Assembly (NCBI GenBank): GCA_016932855.1
Contig: JAFGCB010000044.1
Coordinates: forward strand, 1-32,367
Origin: Candidatus Omnitrophota bacterium
GTDB lineage: Bacteria; Omnitrophota; Gorgyraeia; Duberdicusellales; Duberdicusellaceae
Direction: 5' to 3'
Length of the DNA: 32,367 nucleotides
In this document: piece after piece, positions 6,970 through 14,714 of the stretch
Layout: each line of letters opens with the position of its first letter
Numbering within the stretch: the first letter of the stretch is position 1
Program-made: the position numbers and the translations under genes
Notes under the pieces: model-generated
Told to the model about the DNA's origin: nothing
Database searches by the model: none
The model's input: the letters and a program-made list of their open reading frames with translations, nothing else

Positions 6970-7147
6970 AGTACCCAGATCTTCCTCTACCTTCCCCCTT
7001 CGCTTCTTTGGCCTTTAGGGGCGTGGGGGTTCCATGTGGGAAGATTGCGGGTCGCCAGGCAAGGCTTTGCCAGGGGAGTCGGGTTTTCAGAGGCTGGCTC
7101 GGCTTCCCTGAACCTGGTTTAAAACAAGAGTTAAACAGGAGGTTTTT

Positions 7148-7549
7148 ATGATTACGGCACTTGATGTAACTGAAACCAGAAAGTACGTATCAAAGATGGA
7201 CCCGGACCCGGATAATCCTACGGTGTTTCACTTGGGTTTCCTGGACCCGGCGTTAAAGGCAGAGCTCGATGATGAGAGTTCGAGTTTTAAATTAAGCTCT
7301 ACTAACCCAAAGGATCCGGCTGATATAAAGATTAACTATAATAAAAGACAAATTATGGTTATAAAGTTCGGGCTTAAAAATATCGAGAACCTGTTGGATC
7401 CTCAGACTAAGAAACCGGTTAATTTTAGCTGTGAGACTATTCGTTATGCCGGCAAGATGAGAGACGCTGTGCCGGATAGGTTGATTGCAATACTGCCGAG
7501 CGAGCTGAGAACAGAGCTTGCAGAGGCGATATTAAGTGAAGTGAAATAA
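7148..7549 (+). CDS. Phage protein, possibly tail-related, unknown
   Basis: 133 residues; CAGGAGG lies 7 nt before the ATG and a 178-nt spacer with G-rich tracts precedes it. The N-terminus is acidic (MITALDVTETRKYVSKMDPD). A central part (ADIKINYNKRQIMVIKFGLKNIENLLDPQ) alternates like a beta structure, and a helical end (VPDRLIAILPSELRTELAEAIL) follows. Position and length fit a tail assembly chaperone or head-tail factor, but no motif confirms it. Confidence 0.55.
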   Translation: MITALDVTETRKYVSKMDPDPDNPTVFHLGFLDPALKAELDDESSSFKLSSTNPKDPADIKINYNKRQIMVIKFGLKNIENLLDPQTKKPVNFSCETIRYAGKMRDAVPDRLIAILPSELRTELAEAILSEVK

Positions 7550-7560
7550 AGACACCTTTT

Positions 7561-8031
7561 ATGCAGACATTTAAAGTAGCTAACTTATCACCACTCAAGG
7601 CGATACGTAAATATTGCCTGCTCTGTATGAATGGCTCATCAGTTGAGGCTCGGATGTGTTCTAATAAAGAGTGTTCTTTGTGGCCGTTAAGGTTTGGCCG
7701 GAAGGTTAAAGGTGTATCAGCTTTAAAGGTCATACGCGCCAAGTGCAAAAGTTGCGGCGCGGGGACCCGGGCAGACATTAAAAACTGCCAAATTTCTGAT
7801 TGTCCTTCATTCAACTATCGTTTTGGCAAAAATCCCAGCCGAAGGGGTATCTCAGGTGGGATAAGTAACTTTAGGAGGCAAAACCCTCGTTTGAGTGGGC
7901 AGTTTTCGGCTAAAACAGGCATTCCTGAGGGCATATGTCAACCAGTTTCCCCTTCTTTCTCAAAAACAGGCATTTGCCCAGATCCTGAGGAGGCTGTAAA
8001 AGAAAAAAAGGAGTTGTTATTATGCCGGTAG
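7561..8031 (+). CDS. Tandem zinc-ribbon phage protein
   Basis: 156 residues containing two copies of the same unit. The first is LSPLKAIRKYCLLCMNGSS-x-EARMCSNKECSLWPLRFG (about 9-46). The second is VSALKVIRAKCKSCGAG-x-RADIKNCQISDCPSFNYRFGKNP (about 51-90). Each has CxxC and a second Cys pair, expected to bind one zinc. Single or double units of this kind occur in many phage small proteins of unknown role. The last 65 residues are low-complexity (SGQFSAKTGIPEGICQPVSPSFSKTGICPDPEE), with GIP/GIC repeats. The ATG is 11 nt after the preceding stop. Confidence 0.65.
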   Translation: MQTFKVANLSPLKAIRKYCLLCMNGSSVEARMCSNKECSLWPLRFGRKVKGVSALKVIRAKCKSCGAGTRADIKNCQISDCPSFNYRFGKNPSRRGISGGISNFRRQNPRLSGQFSAKTGIPEGICQPVSPSFSKTGICPDPEEAVKEKKELLLCR

Positions 8032-8393
8032 AAGATATTACTCGTGTAGGAAGTCCTTGGAATAAAGTTGTCGATCCTGTAGGCAGAGTCAAAAGAAGCA
8101 TAATGTTGCCCTATCTTAAAAATCCTGCTGTTATCGAATTAGATGTGCCTTTTAATGGTGTTGTTAAGCAAATCGTATTTAGGGTCCCTGTTTTGACAAA
8201 CGATAACACGGCAGAGCTTAAGATTCTGGATGAAGATGACAATGAATTGTTTGCCAGCGGCGAAAAAGAAGCAAACAAAAGTCATCTTTTAGATGCAGAG
8301 CGGGCATTGTGCGGGACAATCACGCTAAGAATTGAAACGAGTGGAAACGAGACAGAAGACAGGACTTTTGAAGTTGTGATTTATCATTTATGA
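8022..8393 (+). CDS. Beta-rich phage protein, unknown
   Basis: 123 residues; the start overlaps the end of the zinc-ribbon gene by 10 nt, with AAGGAG about 9 nt before the ATG. Almost the whole sequence alternates polar and hydrophobic residues (VIELDVPFNGVVKQIVFRVPVLTNDNTAELKILDEDDNELF, then ALCGTITLRIETSGNETEDRTFEVVIYHL). This suggests a beta sandwich, as in minor tail or head-decoration proteins. No family is recognised. Confidence 0.6.
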   Translation: MPVEDITRVGSPWNKVVDPVGRVKRSIMLPYLKNPAVIELDVPFNGVVKQIVFRVPVLTNDNTAELKILDEDDNELFASGEKEANKSHLLDAERALCGTITLRIETSGNETEDRTFEVVIYHL

Positions 8394-8520
8394 GCAAGAA
8401 ATTTAAGACCTTGTTTTGTGTGATGGCGTGAGGTAACATAGAAGCGGTTAAATCTTTTTGGGGCCTAATTGTATTGGTAGTGTCGCGATGAGCGCGGCAC
8501 GTTAATGGAAGGCAAAAGCA

Positions 8521-9150
8521 ATGTCTATTTATGATACTGAGCAGGTGAAACTGCCGCAGGTTAAGGTTTCTGAGTGGCAGAAAAGCAGGCTTTACGGATT
8601 CCTGAAGATTTTCAACCGTAAGTACGCAACCTTTATCCGGGATGTCTGCGACGCGATTATTTCGAATCGGATGGCTGAAAATTTTCCGACGTTTATCGAA
8701 TATACGGATCGTGTATCACGGGATGTTTTTAAGCAGTACTTAACGAGCGACTTTGTTCTTTACAAAGCAAAATACAAAAAAGAGCGCGTCTCTATAGGAG
8801 AGCAAATCGGCTTGCATAACTTTCCGACGAAGAAAATCGAAAGACTGCCGAAAGTTATGGTCTCTAAGTGGCAGGCCGATAATCTCAACAGTTTTCTGGC
8901 CAAGTTTGCCAGGGATTACGCGGATTTCGTCAGGATGCTCTGCGATAACATCGTTATAGACTGCATCGAAGCCCAGGCAGAGATGATGAGTTTCTCAAAG
9001 AAGACGCGGGAGATTTTTATGAAAGTGTTCGATGAGATAATCGGGATGGAAGAATTCAGGCCGAAACTGCAAAAGAAGCGCGAATGGCCGACTGAATACT
9101 GGGCTCAGCGTCAGGTGATTAAAAACAGAAACAAAGTAAACGCGAGGTAA
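8521..9150 (+). CDS. Protein with an internally duplicated ~45-residue helical domain
   Basis: 209 residues. LPQVKVSEWQKSRLYGFLKIF-x4-YATFIRDVCDAII (about 12-48) recurs as LPKVMVSKWQADNLNSFLAKF-x4-YADFVRMLCDNIV (about 116-153). The leading 'LP-x-V-x-VS-x-WQ', 'FL-x-x-F', 'YA-F-R-x-x-CD' pattern is conserved. The two copies are separated by a charged linker. Family unknown. It follows a 127-nt spacer that contains no obvious gene, and the nuclease-like gene starts 2 nt after its stop. Confidence 0.6.
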   Translation: MSIYDTEQVKLPQVKVSEWQKSRLYGFLKIFNRKYATFIRDVCDAIISNRMAENFPTFIEYTDRVSRDVFKQYLTSDFVLYKAKYKKERVSIGEQIGLHNFPTKKIERLPKVMVSKWQADNLNSFLAKFARDYADFVRMLCDNIVIDCIEAQAEMMSFSKKTREIFMKVFDEIIGMEEFRPKLQKKREWPTEYWAQRQVIKNRNKVNAR

Positions 9151-9152
9151 TC

Positions 9153-9458
9153 GTGAAGCAATCAAAGGACGAATTAAAGGCTATGAATCAGTTACGCGCG
9201 GAGGGTTATTACGTGATTAAATCAGCCGGGTCTTTTGGGCTGTGGGATATCGTTGCCTGGCTAAAGGACTCGATTCGTCTAATCCAGGTCAAGCGTAACC
9301 AGGGGCCGCGCTCATTCGAACGCAAGGCATTAACAGAATATCCGCATCTTAACTGCCCCAAGTGCGGGCATCGGCTATCATCGAAAGAAATATGGCTTTA
9401 TAAACGTTACGAACGTGGGTTTAAAATAGAATTGTTAGGTGAGGAGGTGTCACAATGA
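9153..9458 (+). CDS. PD-(D/E)XK nuclease-like protein (Hjc/VRR-type fold)
   Basis: 101 residues from a GTG start. An N-terminal helix (LKAMNQLRAEGYYVIKSAGSFG) is followed by WDIVAWLKDSIRLIQVKRNQ: Asp32 and the Gln45-x-Lys47 pair match the core of Holliday-junction-resolvase-like nucleases. In these, an acidic residue and a (E/Q)xK motif hold the metal. A CPKC pair at about 70-73 follows. The protein is short, so it probably works as a dimer on branched DNA. It overlaps the tape-measure start by 4 nt. Confidence 0.6.
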   Translation: MKQSKDELKAMNQLRAEGYYVIKSAGSFGLWDIVAWLKDSIRLIQVKRNQGPRSFERKALTEYPHLNCPKCGHRLSSKEIWLYKRYERGFKIELLGEEVSQ

Positions 9459-11197
9459 CTAATGCTGAATTATCAGTGCATTTAACACTACGAGATAAAG
9501 TTACAAAACAGATGGAAGGCATCAAGGGCCGTCTGCAACAGTTCGCCAATTCTTTTAAGCAGAACTGGCTTGCGATTACTGCCGCGCTTACAGCGGCCTT
9601 TATGGCCATACGTAAGGCCTGGCAATATATGGAGCTGGGCGCGAAGGCAGAGCAGATTGAGCAGAGTTTTCAGCGTATGGCTGAGAGCGTGGGCATCAAT
9701 GCCCAGCAGATGAGAAAAGAACTGATGGAAGTCTCAAAAGCCACGGTTAATTTCTCAAACGTAGCGGATAAGGTTTCAGCTCTGATGGCGCAGGGCCTGA
9801 ATATGCAGACAATCACTTCTTTGATGAGGCAGGCCCGGGTTGAGGCGAGGATCTTCGGCACTACAACTGAAGAGGCCTTTCAAAACATAACCAGCGCAGT
9901 TACCGGAGGCCTTGTTACTACGCTTAGGCGTTCTTACGGGCTTCAGCTGTCACTTAAAGACGCGGCCGAAGAATATGCCAGAGCCACAGGTAAAACCACG
10001 GAAGAAGTGCAGAAATTTCACATGGCGCAGGCATTGGCCAATCATATTCTGGAGAGAAGTAAATCGCATCTTGAAGCAGTCAATCTTGAGATGATGACGA
10101 GCTATGAAAAGGTGCAGATGCTTAAATCCCGATTTAACGATTTTGCCGAGAAGACCGGTCAGGTCCTCTGGCATGTACTTGGGTTTATTCAGGGATTTAT
10201 TAGTCACATAGCGACAAGCTTCTTAACCTTGGCGGAGTGGATATATACAGGGTTACAAAAGCTCTTGGTGCCGGTAACGAAATTATATGAATTGCTAAGT
10301 AAGTTGCCAGGACAGGTTGGCGAAGCATATCGGGCGGCCGCAGAAAAAGTAAAAGAATTATCAACAGCTTTTGAGCAAAATAAAGATATACTTAAGAACT
10401 ACTCCTCAGAAACCGCTAAATACGCCATGGAACAATACGACCTTGTGTTTGCTCATGTAGAAGAAACCGGAGACAACACAGCTCAGGCTTTGAAGAATGC
10501 GATGCGGGTTGCCGGGGAAGGCATGCGCGAAGAAACGCAAAAGATAGTGGTAAACGTAAAAGAAACCTTTGAAGAGCAAATCGGGAAAAATATCTTAAGA
10601 AACTTCTATAACAATGCTGTCAGCGGGTTTCAGACGTTCTTCTCGGATGTATTAAAGGGGCAGCTTAAGACTCTACAGGATTATTTTAAATCATTCACGG
10701 ATGCAGTGCTGAATATGATTGCCAATGTTATTGCTCAATTACTGGTAGCATGGGCGATTCAGGCCATGTTCCCACAGGGCGGTTGGGTAAGAACAATACT
10801 GGGATTCCATGAGGGCGGTGAAATCGAGAAAAAACACATGGGCGGTTTAATAAACGCCTACAGCAGAAATATAATCCGCGCGCACAGGGGCCTTGTTCCC
10901 ATAAGAGCTCATGCGGGCCTTGCCCCTGATGAAGTGCCAATTATCGCTCAGACCGGAGAGGGTGTCTTATCTCGCCGGGGAATGTCTGCCTTAGGCGAGG
11001 ACAACCTCAGGGCGCTTAATAGGGGCGGATCCTTGGGAGACAACATAACGTATAACTATAACTCTCAGCCGGTGGCAGTTTTTAAAGTATGGGACTTCGC
11101 GGATATCATGAGGCATAAACAAGAAATACAAAATATAATAGCGGAAGCAGTGGTAAGCAATGCCCCGCTAAGAGGCGTAATCAAAAACTATGCTTGA
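9455..11197 (+). CDS. Phage tail tape-measure-like protein
   Basis: 580 residues, mostly helical. The N-terminus (LSVHLTLRDKVTKQMEGIKGRLQQ) and a hydrophobic stretch (WLAITAALTAAFMAIRKAW) are typical of tape-measure proteins, followed by long helices with an ISHIATSFLTLAEWI hydrophobic patch. The C-terminal part has a Gly-rich helix end (FPQGGWVRTILGFHEGGEIE) and EVPIIAQTGEGVLSRRGMSAL, a motif common at the C-terminus of tape-measure proteins. It is short for the family, implying a short tail. Residues 267-300 are nearly repeated in the recombinase at 12204-13430. The large number of Ala/Lys helices fits a virion protein. Confidence 0.75.
   Translation: MTNAELSVHLTLRDKVTKQMEGIKGRLQQFANSFKQNWLAITAALTAAFMAIRKAWQYMELGAKAEQIEQSFQRMAESVGINAQQMRKELMEVSKATVNFSNVADKVSALMAQGLNMQTITSLMRQARVEARIFGTTTEEAFQNITSAVTGGLVTTLRRSYGLQLSLKDAAEEYARATGKTTEEVQKFHMAQALANHILERSKSHLEAVNLEMMTSYEKVQMLKSRFNDFAEKTGQVLWHVLGFIQGFISHIATSFLTLAEWIYTGLQKLLVPVTKLYELLSKLPGQVGEAYRAAAEKVKELSTAFEQNKDILKNYSSETAKYAMEQYDLVFAHVEETGDNTAQALKNAMRVAGEGMREETQKIVVNVKETFEEQIGKNILRNFYNNAVSGFQTFFSDVLKGQLKTLQDYFKSFTDAVLNMIANVIAQLLVAWAIQAMFPQGGWVRTILGFHEGGEIEKKHMGGLINAYSRNIIRAHRGLVPIRAHAGLAPDEVPIIAQTGEGVLSRRGMSALGEDNLRALNRGGSLGDNITYNYNSQPVAVFKVWDFADIMRHKQEIQNIIAEAVVSNAPLRGVIKNYA
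10253..10357 (+). repeat. Copy 1 of a segment shared by tape measure and recombinase
   Basis: This 105-bp stretch, in frame in the tape-measure gene, aligns without gaps to 13284-13388 in the recombinase gene. Long identical runs include TTGGTGCCGGTA. At protein level 23 of 34 residues are identical ([15 protein letters not shown] and GE are shared). Confidence 0.8.
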
Positions 11198-11217
11198 AAA
11201 AGATAAAGGGGTGAATC

Positions 11218-11544
11218 ATGCCAGATAATATATTTCATAGATGTGAGAACTGCGAGAACCGGGAAGAGGTTAGGAAGGGATTGACAGATCTGCTTGATGG
11301 TTTGTTTTGTGAACATAATAAAACGATAGTGGCAAAGCTCGATGAATCTAAAGAAATGCAGAAGAAAATCCTTTGTTATGTATATCAGCTTTTATTAGAG
11401 TTATGTAAAAAGATGAAGAATGTATATGAAGTTGAGTTGGATTATCACGATATAGTGCGAAAAGTAGATGAACGTATGCAGTTTGATGAGCTGACCGCCA
11501 ATTTTTTTAAAGACCAAAACAAAGATAAGCCTGCGGAGGGATGA
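11218..11544 (+). CDS. Small phage protein, unknown
   Basis: 108 residues beginning MPDNIFHRCENCENREEVRK, with a CxxC pair near the N-terminus and a third Cys at about 31. The middle is a long helix (ESKEMQKKILCYVYQLLLELCKKM). It lies between the tape-measure and gp10-like genes with short gaps. No family recognised; likely a tail-region accessory protein. Confidence 0.55.
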   Translation: MPDNIFHRCENCENREEVRKGLTDLLDGLFCEHNKTIVAKLDESKEMQKKILCYVYQLLLELCKKMKNVYEVELDYHDIVRKVDERMQFDELTANFFKDQNKDKPAEG

Positions 11545-11547
11545 TCT

Positions 11548-12171
11548 ATGATTGACGCAAGAATAGACACGACAAAGCTTCGCCGGGCCTTTAGATTAGT
11601 GCCTAAACAGTTGAAGTTTGAATTCCGCGACGCCTTTGACCATATTCAGCGGAGTTTCTTAAAAGAGTTCCGTTTAAAGCGGCTCCAGGGGCCTCCTGGG
11701 GTTAGGGGCGGTGGTCCGGGTGGTAAAGGGCCGGGTATCTTTAATCGCTTTAAAAAGGCTCGAATACGCGATAGCGGGAGTGGACTTGAGGGTATGGGCG
11801 TTAAGGTTTATACTACGTCTGGAATCGCCATGGCGCTTGAATACGGCGCCACAAGAAGGGCTAAAAGCGGCCGGCTCGCAGTTCCCTTTTCACGAACACT
11901 CAGGCCGGAGATGTACGCTCCCAGCGGCCGGCTTAGGAAAAAGTATCGCGCGCCCGGGCAATTACCAGATCTTAGCGAGATTAAATCTCAGAGAACCGGA
12001 GCAGCGCTTTTAGCACGTTTTTCAAAAAGAAAAGTCAAGCCTATGTTTGTTCTTAAGCATGAAGTAAAGACGCCGGCGCGTTTAGGATTCGTTAAGACAG
12101 CGATAGGGCATCGGCCAAGGCAGATAGAGATCCTGAATGAAGCTGTTCATCGGGCCTTGGAAAAGATTTAG
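11548..12171 (+). CDS. HK97 gp10-like / minor tail completion protein
   Basis: 207 residues; GCGGAGG before the ATG. The N-terminal helix (TTKLRRAFRLVPKQLKFEFRDAFDHIQRSF) is followed by a Gly-rich loop and the hallmark segment VYTTSGIAMALEYGATRRAKSG, the 'LEYG' motif of HK97-gp10-like tail completion proteins. A basic insertion (RPEMYAPSGRLRKKYRAPGQ) makes it longer than a typical family member of about 130-150 residues. The C-terminal end returns to the family pattern (VKPMFVLKHEVKTPARLGF). Its expected job is joining head and tail. Confidence 0.65.
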   Translation: MIDARIDTTKLRRAFRLVPKQLKFEFRDAFDHIQRSFLKEFRLKRLQGPPGVRGGGPGGKGPGIFNRFKKARIRDSGSGLEGMGVKVYTTSGIAMALEYGATRRAKSGRLAVPFSRTLRPEMYAPSGRLRKKYRAPGQLPDLSEIKSQRTGAALLARFSKRKVKPMFVLKHEVKTPARLGFVKTAIGHRPRQIEILNEAVHRALEKI

Positions 12172-12203
12172 AACTTGTATTGGATTAGCTTAATGGGCAA
12201 TAT

Positions 12204-13430
12204 ATGATAAAGCTACGCGCAGAAAAGCGCAGTATCAAACAATGTATCGAAGCATTCCTTGCTTATTGCAAAGATGAGCGTAATCTTTCAGACGGTTCTA
12301 TTTATGCATTCCAGAGGTATCTTTTAAAGCTCAACGCTTTCCTCGAGAAAAAAGACATCTCAGATATAGGCCTTGTAAACAAAGAGCTCATCAGGCAATT
12401 CTTACGAGAGCTCCCAGGAAGAACCCCTTTCATTGTTTCTACAGCCACAGGTGCGTTTAGGCAGTTCGGCAAATATCTTGTGGCCTCAGAACATCAGCTT
12501 AACGATAATCCTTTCATTGATTTAAGCTTGCCGAGGTTAAGTAAACCCCTGCCCAGTAATATCCCGTCCCCTCAAGAAATCTCACAGGTGATAGAAGCTC
12601 CTTTTAAGCTATTCGATAAATCATTCGAGAGGTTGCTCGATGGCATATTGAAGCAGATCCTTAAAGAATGGGCACGGTTTGAAAAGATGATTAATGAACT
12701 GCTGAGGCGGACATTTAGGGATTGGGCAATAATGGAGTTTCTGTATTCTACCGGAGTGAGTGTTGGTGAGTTAGTGGCCGTTAAGAATCAGGATGTTGAC
12801 TTAAAAGAAGGCTATGTTAAGGTTTCTACGAATAGGACTAAGAAGGGCCGGTTTGTTGTATTAAATAAAAAGTCGACTGCCGCAATCAAGGCGTATAATT
12901 CTTTAAAGCGCAAGTTTGAGTTATTGCCGGATAAGCCTCTATTTCTTAATGAGTCCGGTGAAGAGATGAGCATACATAGGATAAACGATATCATAGAAAA
13001 ATACATCCCTATAGCTGAGATTAAAAAGGATATCCACCCTCATACTTTCCGGCATGCCTTTGCTGTTCATCTTTTGGAAAACGGGGCCGGGATGAGAGAC
13101 GTGCAGGAATTGCTGGGGCATAATAACGTTGAGACTACTCAACTCTACTCGCGCATAAACATTAAGAAAATGACCGAAGAACATAGCAAGCTTTTCGGAG
13201 AATCAAAGACAGTCATTACGGATAATATTGAAGAGACGTATCTGGAGGCCGTAGAAGAGGCGCAGGATTTGCCAGTGGCTACATTGCAAAAGCTATTGGT
13301 GCCGGTAGTAAAGTTTTATGAGCTGTTGGAGAGGTTGCCGGGAAAGGCCGGCGAAGTGTATCAAGCCGGCGCAGGAAAAGTAAGAGCGATAAAAACAGAG
13401 CTCGATAATGCATTATCGACCAGGTCGTAA
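12204..13430 (+). CDS. Xer-like tyrosine recombinase lacking the first catalytic Arg, with C-terminal extension
   Basis: 408 residues, longer than XerC/D (about 300). An N-terminal SAM-like core-binding domain (about 10-115) is followed by an insertion of about 37 residues (134-170), [20 protein letters not shown] and so on. Then comes the catalytic domain with Lys213/214, His280-x-x-Arg283 ([27 protein letters not shown]), His306 and Tyr315 in TTQLYSR. The first catalytic Arg, normally in TG-x-R-x-x-EL, is Ser186 here ([10 protein letters not shown]). After residue 332 an extension contains a tape-measure-like segment (361-394). It may be catalytically impaired. It lies 32 nt downstream of a tail gene on the same strand. 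Confidence 0.8.
   Translation: MIKLRAEKRSIKQCIEAFLAYCKDERNLSDGSIYAFQRYLLKLNAFLEKKDISDIGLVNKELIRQFLRELPGRTPFIVSTATGAFRQFGKYLVASEHQLNDNPFIDLSLPRLSKPLPSNIPSPQEISQVIEAPFKLFDKSFERLLDGILKQILKEWARFEKMINELLRRTFRDWAIMEFLYSTGVSVGELVAVKNQDVDLKEGYVKVSTNRTKKGRFVVLNKKSTAAIKAYNSLKRKFELLPDKPLFLNESGEEMSIHRINDIIEKYIPIAEIKKDIHPHTFRHAFAVHLLENGAGMRDVQELLGHNNVETTQLYSRINIKKMTEEHSKLFGESKTVITDNIEETYLEAVEEAQDLPVATLQKLLVPVVKFYELLERLPGKAGEVYQAGAGKVRAIKTELDNALSTRS
13284..13388 (+). repeat. Copy 2 of a segment shared by tape measure and recombinase
   Basis: In the recombinase extension this 105-bp stretch matches 10253-10357 in the tape-measure gene, in the same reading frame and without gaps. The direct repeat spans 3.03 kb from copy start to copy start. 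Confidence 0.8.
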
Positions 13431-13444
13431 CTACGAAGAGGTTT

Positions 13445-13651
13445 TTGGAGGAGCATCCGGAGGTGTGTCCATCGGATGGACAGACCTCTAAATTTAAGCC
13501 TAAAACTGGGCCTGGAGCAGAAATCGGCGCACGTCAAATCTCAGACTTCCTCGGAGAAAAGAACTGGTCAAAGTCTAAGGTGGCGGATCTGTTAAAGCTG
13601 GCTAAAAGTGATTACATTTTTGGAATGAATAAAAGGAGTAAAACAGGGTAG
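13445..13651 (+). CDS. Small protein, unknown
   Basis: 68 residues from a TTG start 12 nt after the recombinase stop, with GAAGAGG about 7 nt upstream. The C-terminal half (GARQISDFLGEKNWSKSKVADLLKLAKSDYIFG) looks like a small helical DNA-binding unit. The first 15 codons overlap a hairpin at 13460-13488, so the true start may be further downstream. It faces the leftward gene at 13654-14172, with 2 nt between the stops. Confidence 0.4.
   Translation: MEEHPEVCPSDGQTSKFKPKTGPGAEIGARQISDFLGEKNWSKSKVADLLKLAKSDYIFGMNKRSKTG
13460..13488. repeat. 29-bp hairpin-forming inverted repeat
   Basis: GAGGT-GT-GTCCATC-G-GATGGAC-AG-ACCTC: a 7-bp perfect inner stem and a 5-bp outer stem separated by a symmetrical 2-nt mismatch. 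It lies just after the recombinase gene and could be its binding site or a regulatory hairpin. Confidence 0.6.
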
Positions 13652-13653
13652 TG

Positions 13654-14172
13654 TTATGGGTTGGCTTGCGTCGAGAACGTGCAACCTGGGGCATCCTGAG
13701 GGCAAACTTTGTCGTCGGAGAGGTCGTATTTGGCAGGAATGCTGAATCTGGCATTTTTAGGCAATAACTGCTCTATTCTCTCCTGTCGCCTTTCCGGAGT
13801 GTTAAGTTTAGCTATTTTTAGTAAAGTCCTTCCGGAAAAGATTTGAAGCAGCTGCTGGTCCTGGCAGTCTTTTAAATTATCAATGAATTCTTTAGGCAGG
13901 CGTTCGATGAGGCTCATCAGTTGAGATACCCGGGCCCGGGATACTCCAAATCTCTGGCCGGTTTGAGTGTAGTTGCGCGCAGGATCCTCTTTAAGATAGT
14001 TGTAAAATAAGACTGCTTCTGCTACAATGTTCTTGCGTATAACAGGCTCAGGTTGAGGATCCGCAGGAAAAGGGTCATCTAAAGACAATAAATAAGACCT
14101 TTTTCGCTTCCTGTAAAATTTCACAAGTAGCTGTATCTCCACGGGGTTAGGTGAGGTTAGCGGAGTATCCAC
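13654..14172 (-). CDS. HTH protein, ParB/KorB-like helix-turn-helix
   Basis: 172 residues from a GTG at 14172; no ATG is available. The helix-turn-helix is clear: NYTQTGQRFGVSRARVSQLMSLIERLP (about 86-112), preceded by a helical lead (NIVAEAVLFYNYLKEDP). The C-terminus (IFSGRTLLKIAKLNTPERRQERIEQLL) resembles the KorB/ParB-like helical extension. The same frame stays open about 130 nt further upstream through the repeat element at 14176-14253 before a stop, without an ATG. The gene may thus have had its original start replaced by that element. It is the only leftward gene at the right end of the phage-derived region. Confidence 0.6.
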   Translation of the reverse strand: MDTPLTSPNPVEIQLLVKFYRKRKRSYLLSLDDPFPADPQPEPVIRKNIVAEAVLFYNYLKEDPARNYTQTGQRFGVSRARVSQLMSLIERLPKEFIDNLKDCQDQQLLQIFSGRTLLKIAKLNTPERRQERIEQLLPKNARFSIPAKYDLSDDKVCPQDAPGCTFSTQANP

Positions 14173-14175
14173 TTC

Positions 14176-14253
14176 GGGGAGCCAAATATTGTAACTTATT
14201 GATATACAATGAGTTACGACAAAATAGCCTGGTAGAACTTGCCAGGCTATTTT
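14176..14253 (+). repeat. Palindrome-plus-terminator element, copy A
   Basis: Three parts in order. A box GGGGAGCCAAATATT (14176-14190). A 27-bp palindrome GTAACTTATTG-ATATA-CAATGAGTTAC (14191-14217) with one mismatch that becomes a G-U pair in RNA. Three nt later, a perfect 12-bp terminator stem AAAATAGCCTGG / CCAGGCTATTTT (14221-14253) running into TTTTTGTATCT. The terminator is bidirectional. Copies C (20921) and D (21152) share the layout. Confidence 0.8.
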
Positions 14254-14695
14254 TGTATCTGGTAACGTGCCAAAGAGTTGTGTCGCTATTATTTTTTAGC
14301 CGTAAAATCCCCATTATCTCTAAATAAAACCATTTAATACTTCGCCTAAAAATCCAGAATCAATCTATCTCTTTATCTCTAAAGGCCATTTATTTAATCG
14401 GAGTCATTTAATCGAATATTTTGATAGATTTCCCGGATATTTTGTAATGATTCTCTGTGGCATATGATCGATTAAATGAAATATTGGGATATTTCTGAGA
14501 ATATTATTTCTCTTTATCTCGGTATTTCATAAGATGGACATCAGATTATGTATCTGATGTCCTGTGGTAGCCCTCTATATTTAATCTCCTGGCTCTTGTA
14601 TGTCATCAATATATGTGGCATACTTATATACTGTAAGATAATACATGAACAATATAGCCTTAAAGCAGGCAAAAGGCTATTTTTTTGGGTGGATT
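14254..14695 (+). other. AT-rich non-coding spacer before the first exported-protein gene
   Basis: No convincing gene in 440 nt. It holds a perfect 11-bp hairpin, GGACATCAGAT-TATGT-ATCTGATGTCC (14536-14562), whose left arm recurs at 20783. The stretch ATATATGTGGCATACTTATA at about 14610-14629 resembles one after copy C. No consensus promoter with good spacing was found; TATACT at 14627-14632 is a possible -10 box. Confidence 0.5.
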
Positions 14696-14714
14696 ATGAG
14701 GAAGTTTAGAAAAG
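14673..14714 (+). repeat. 42-bp leader repeat, copy 1
   Basis: Ribosome site, start codon and first six codons (14673-14714) match 16598-16639 at 41 of 42 positions. Both include GGGTGGATTATGAGGAAG, which fixes the start codon of both genes. Confidence 0.85.

Noticed and set aside
7060..7085. Small inverted repeat GGCAA-GGCT-TTGCC in the spacer before 7148
   Set aside because: Only 5 bp of stem and no T run; not enough to call a terminator or operator.
14160..14184. tRNA 3'-end-like stretch ATCCACTTCGGGGAGCCA beside copy A
   Set aside because: The GGGGA-CCA part recurs in copy C without the preceding bases, so it belongs to the repeat element rather than to a tRNA; no tRNA fold is present.
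14191..14217. Copy A palindrome as a dif/Xer or attC site
   Set aside because: The 11-5-11 layout is like dif, but the arms do not match known XerC/XerD arms and the ends do not fit the attC core. I kept it only as an unexplained repeat.
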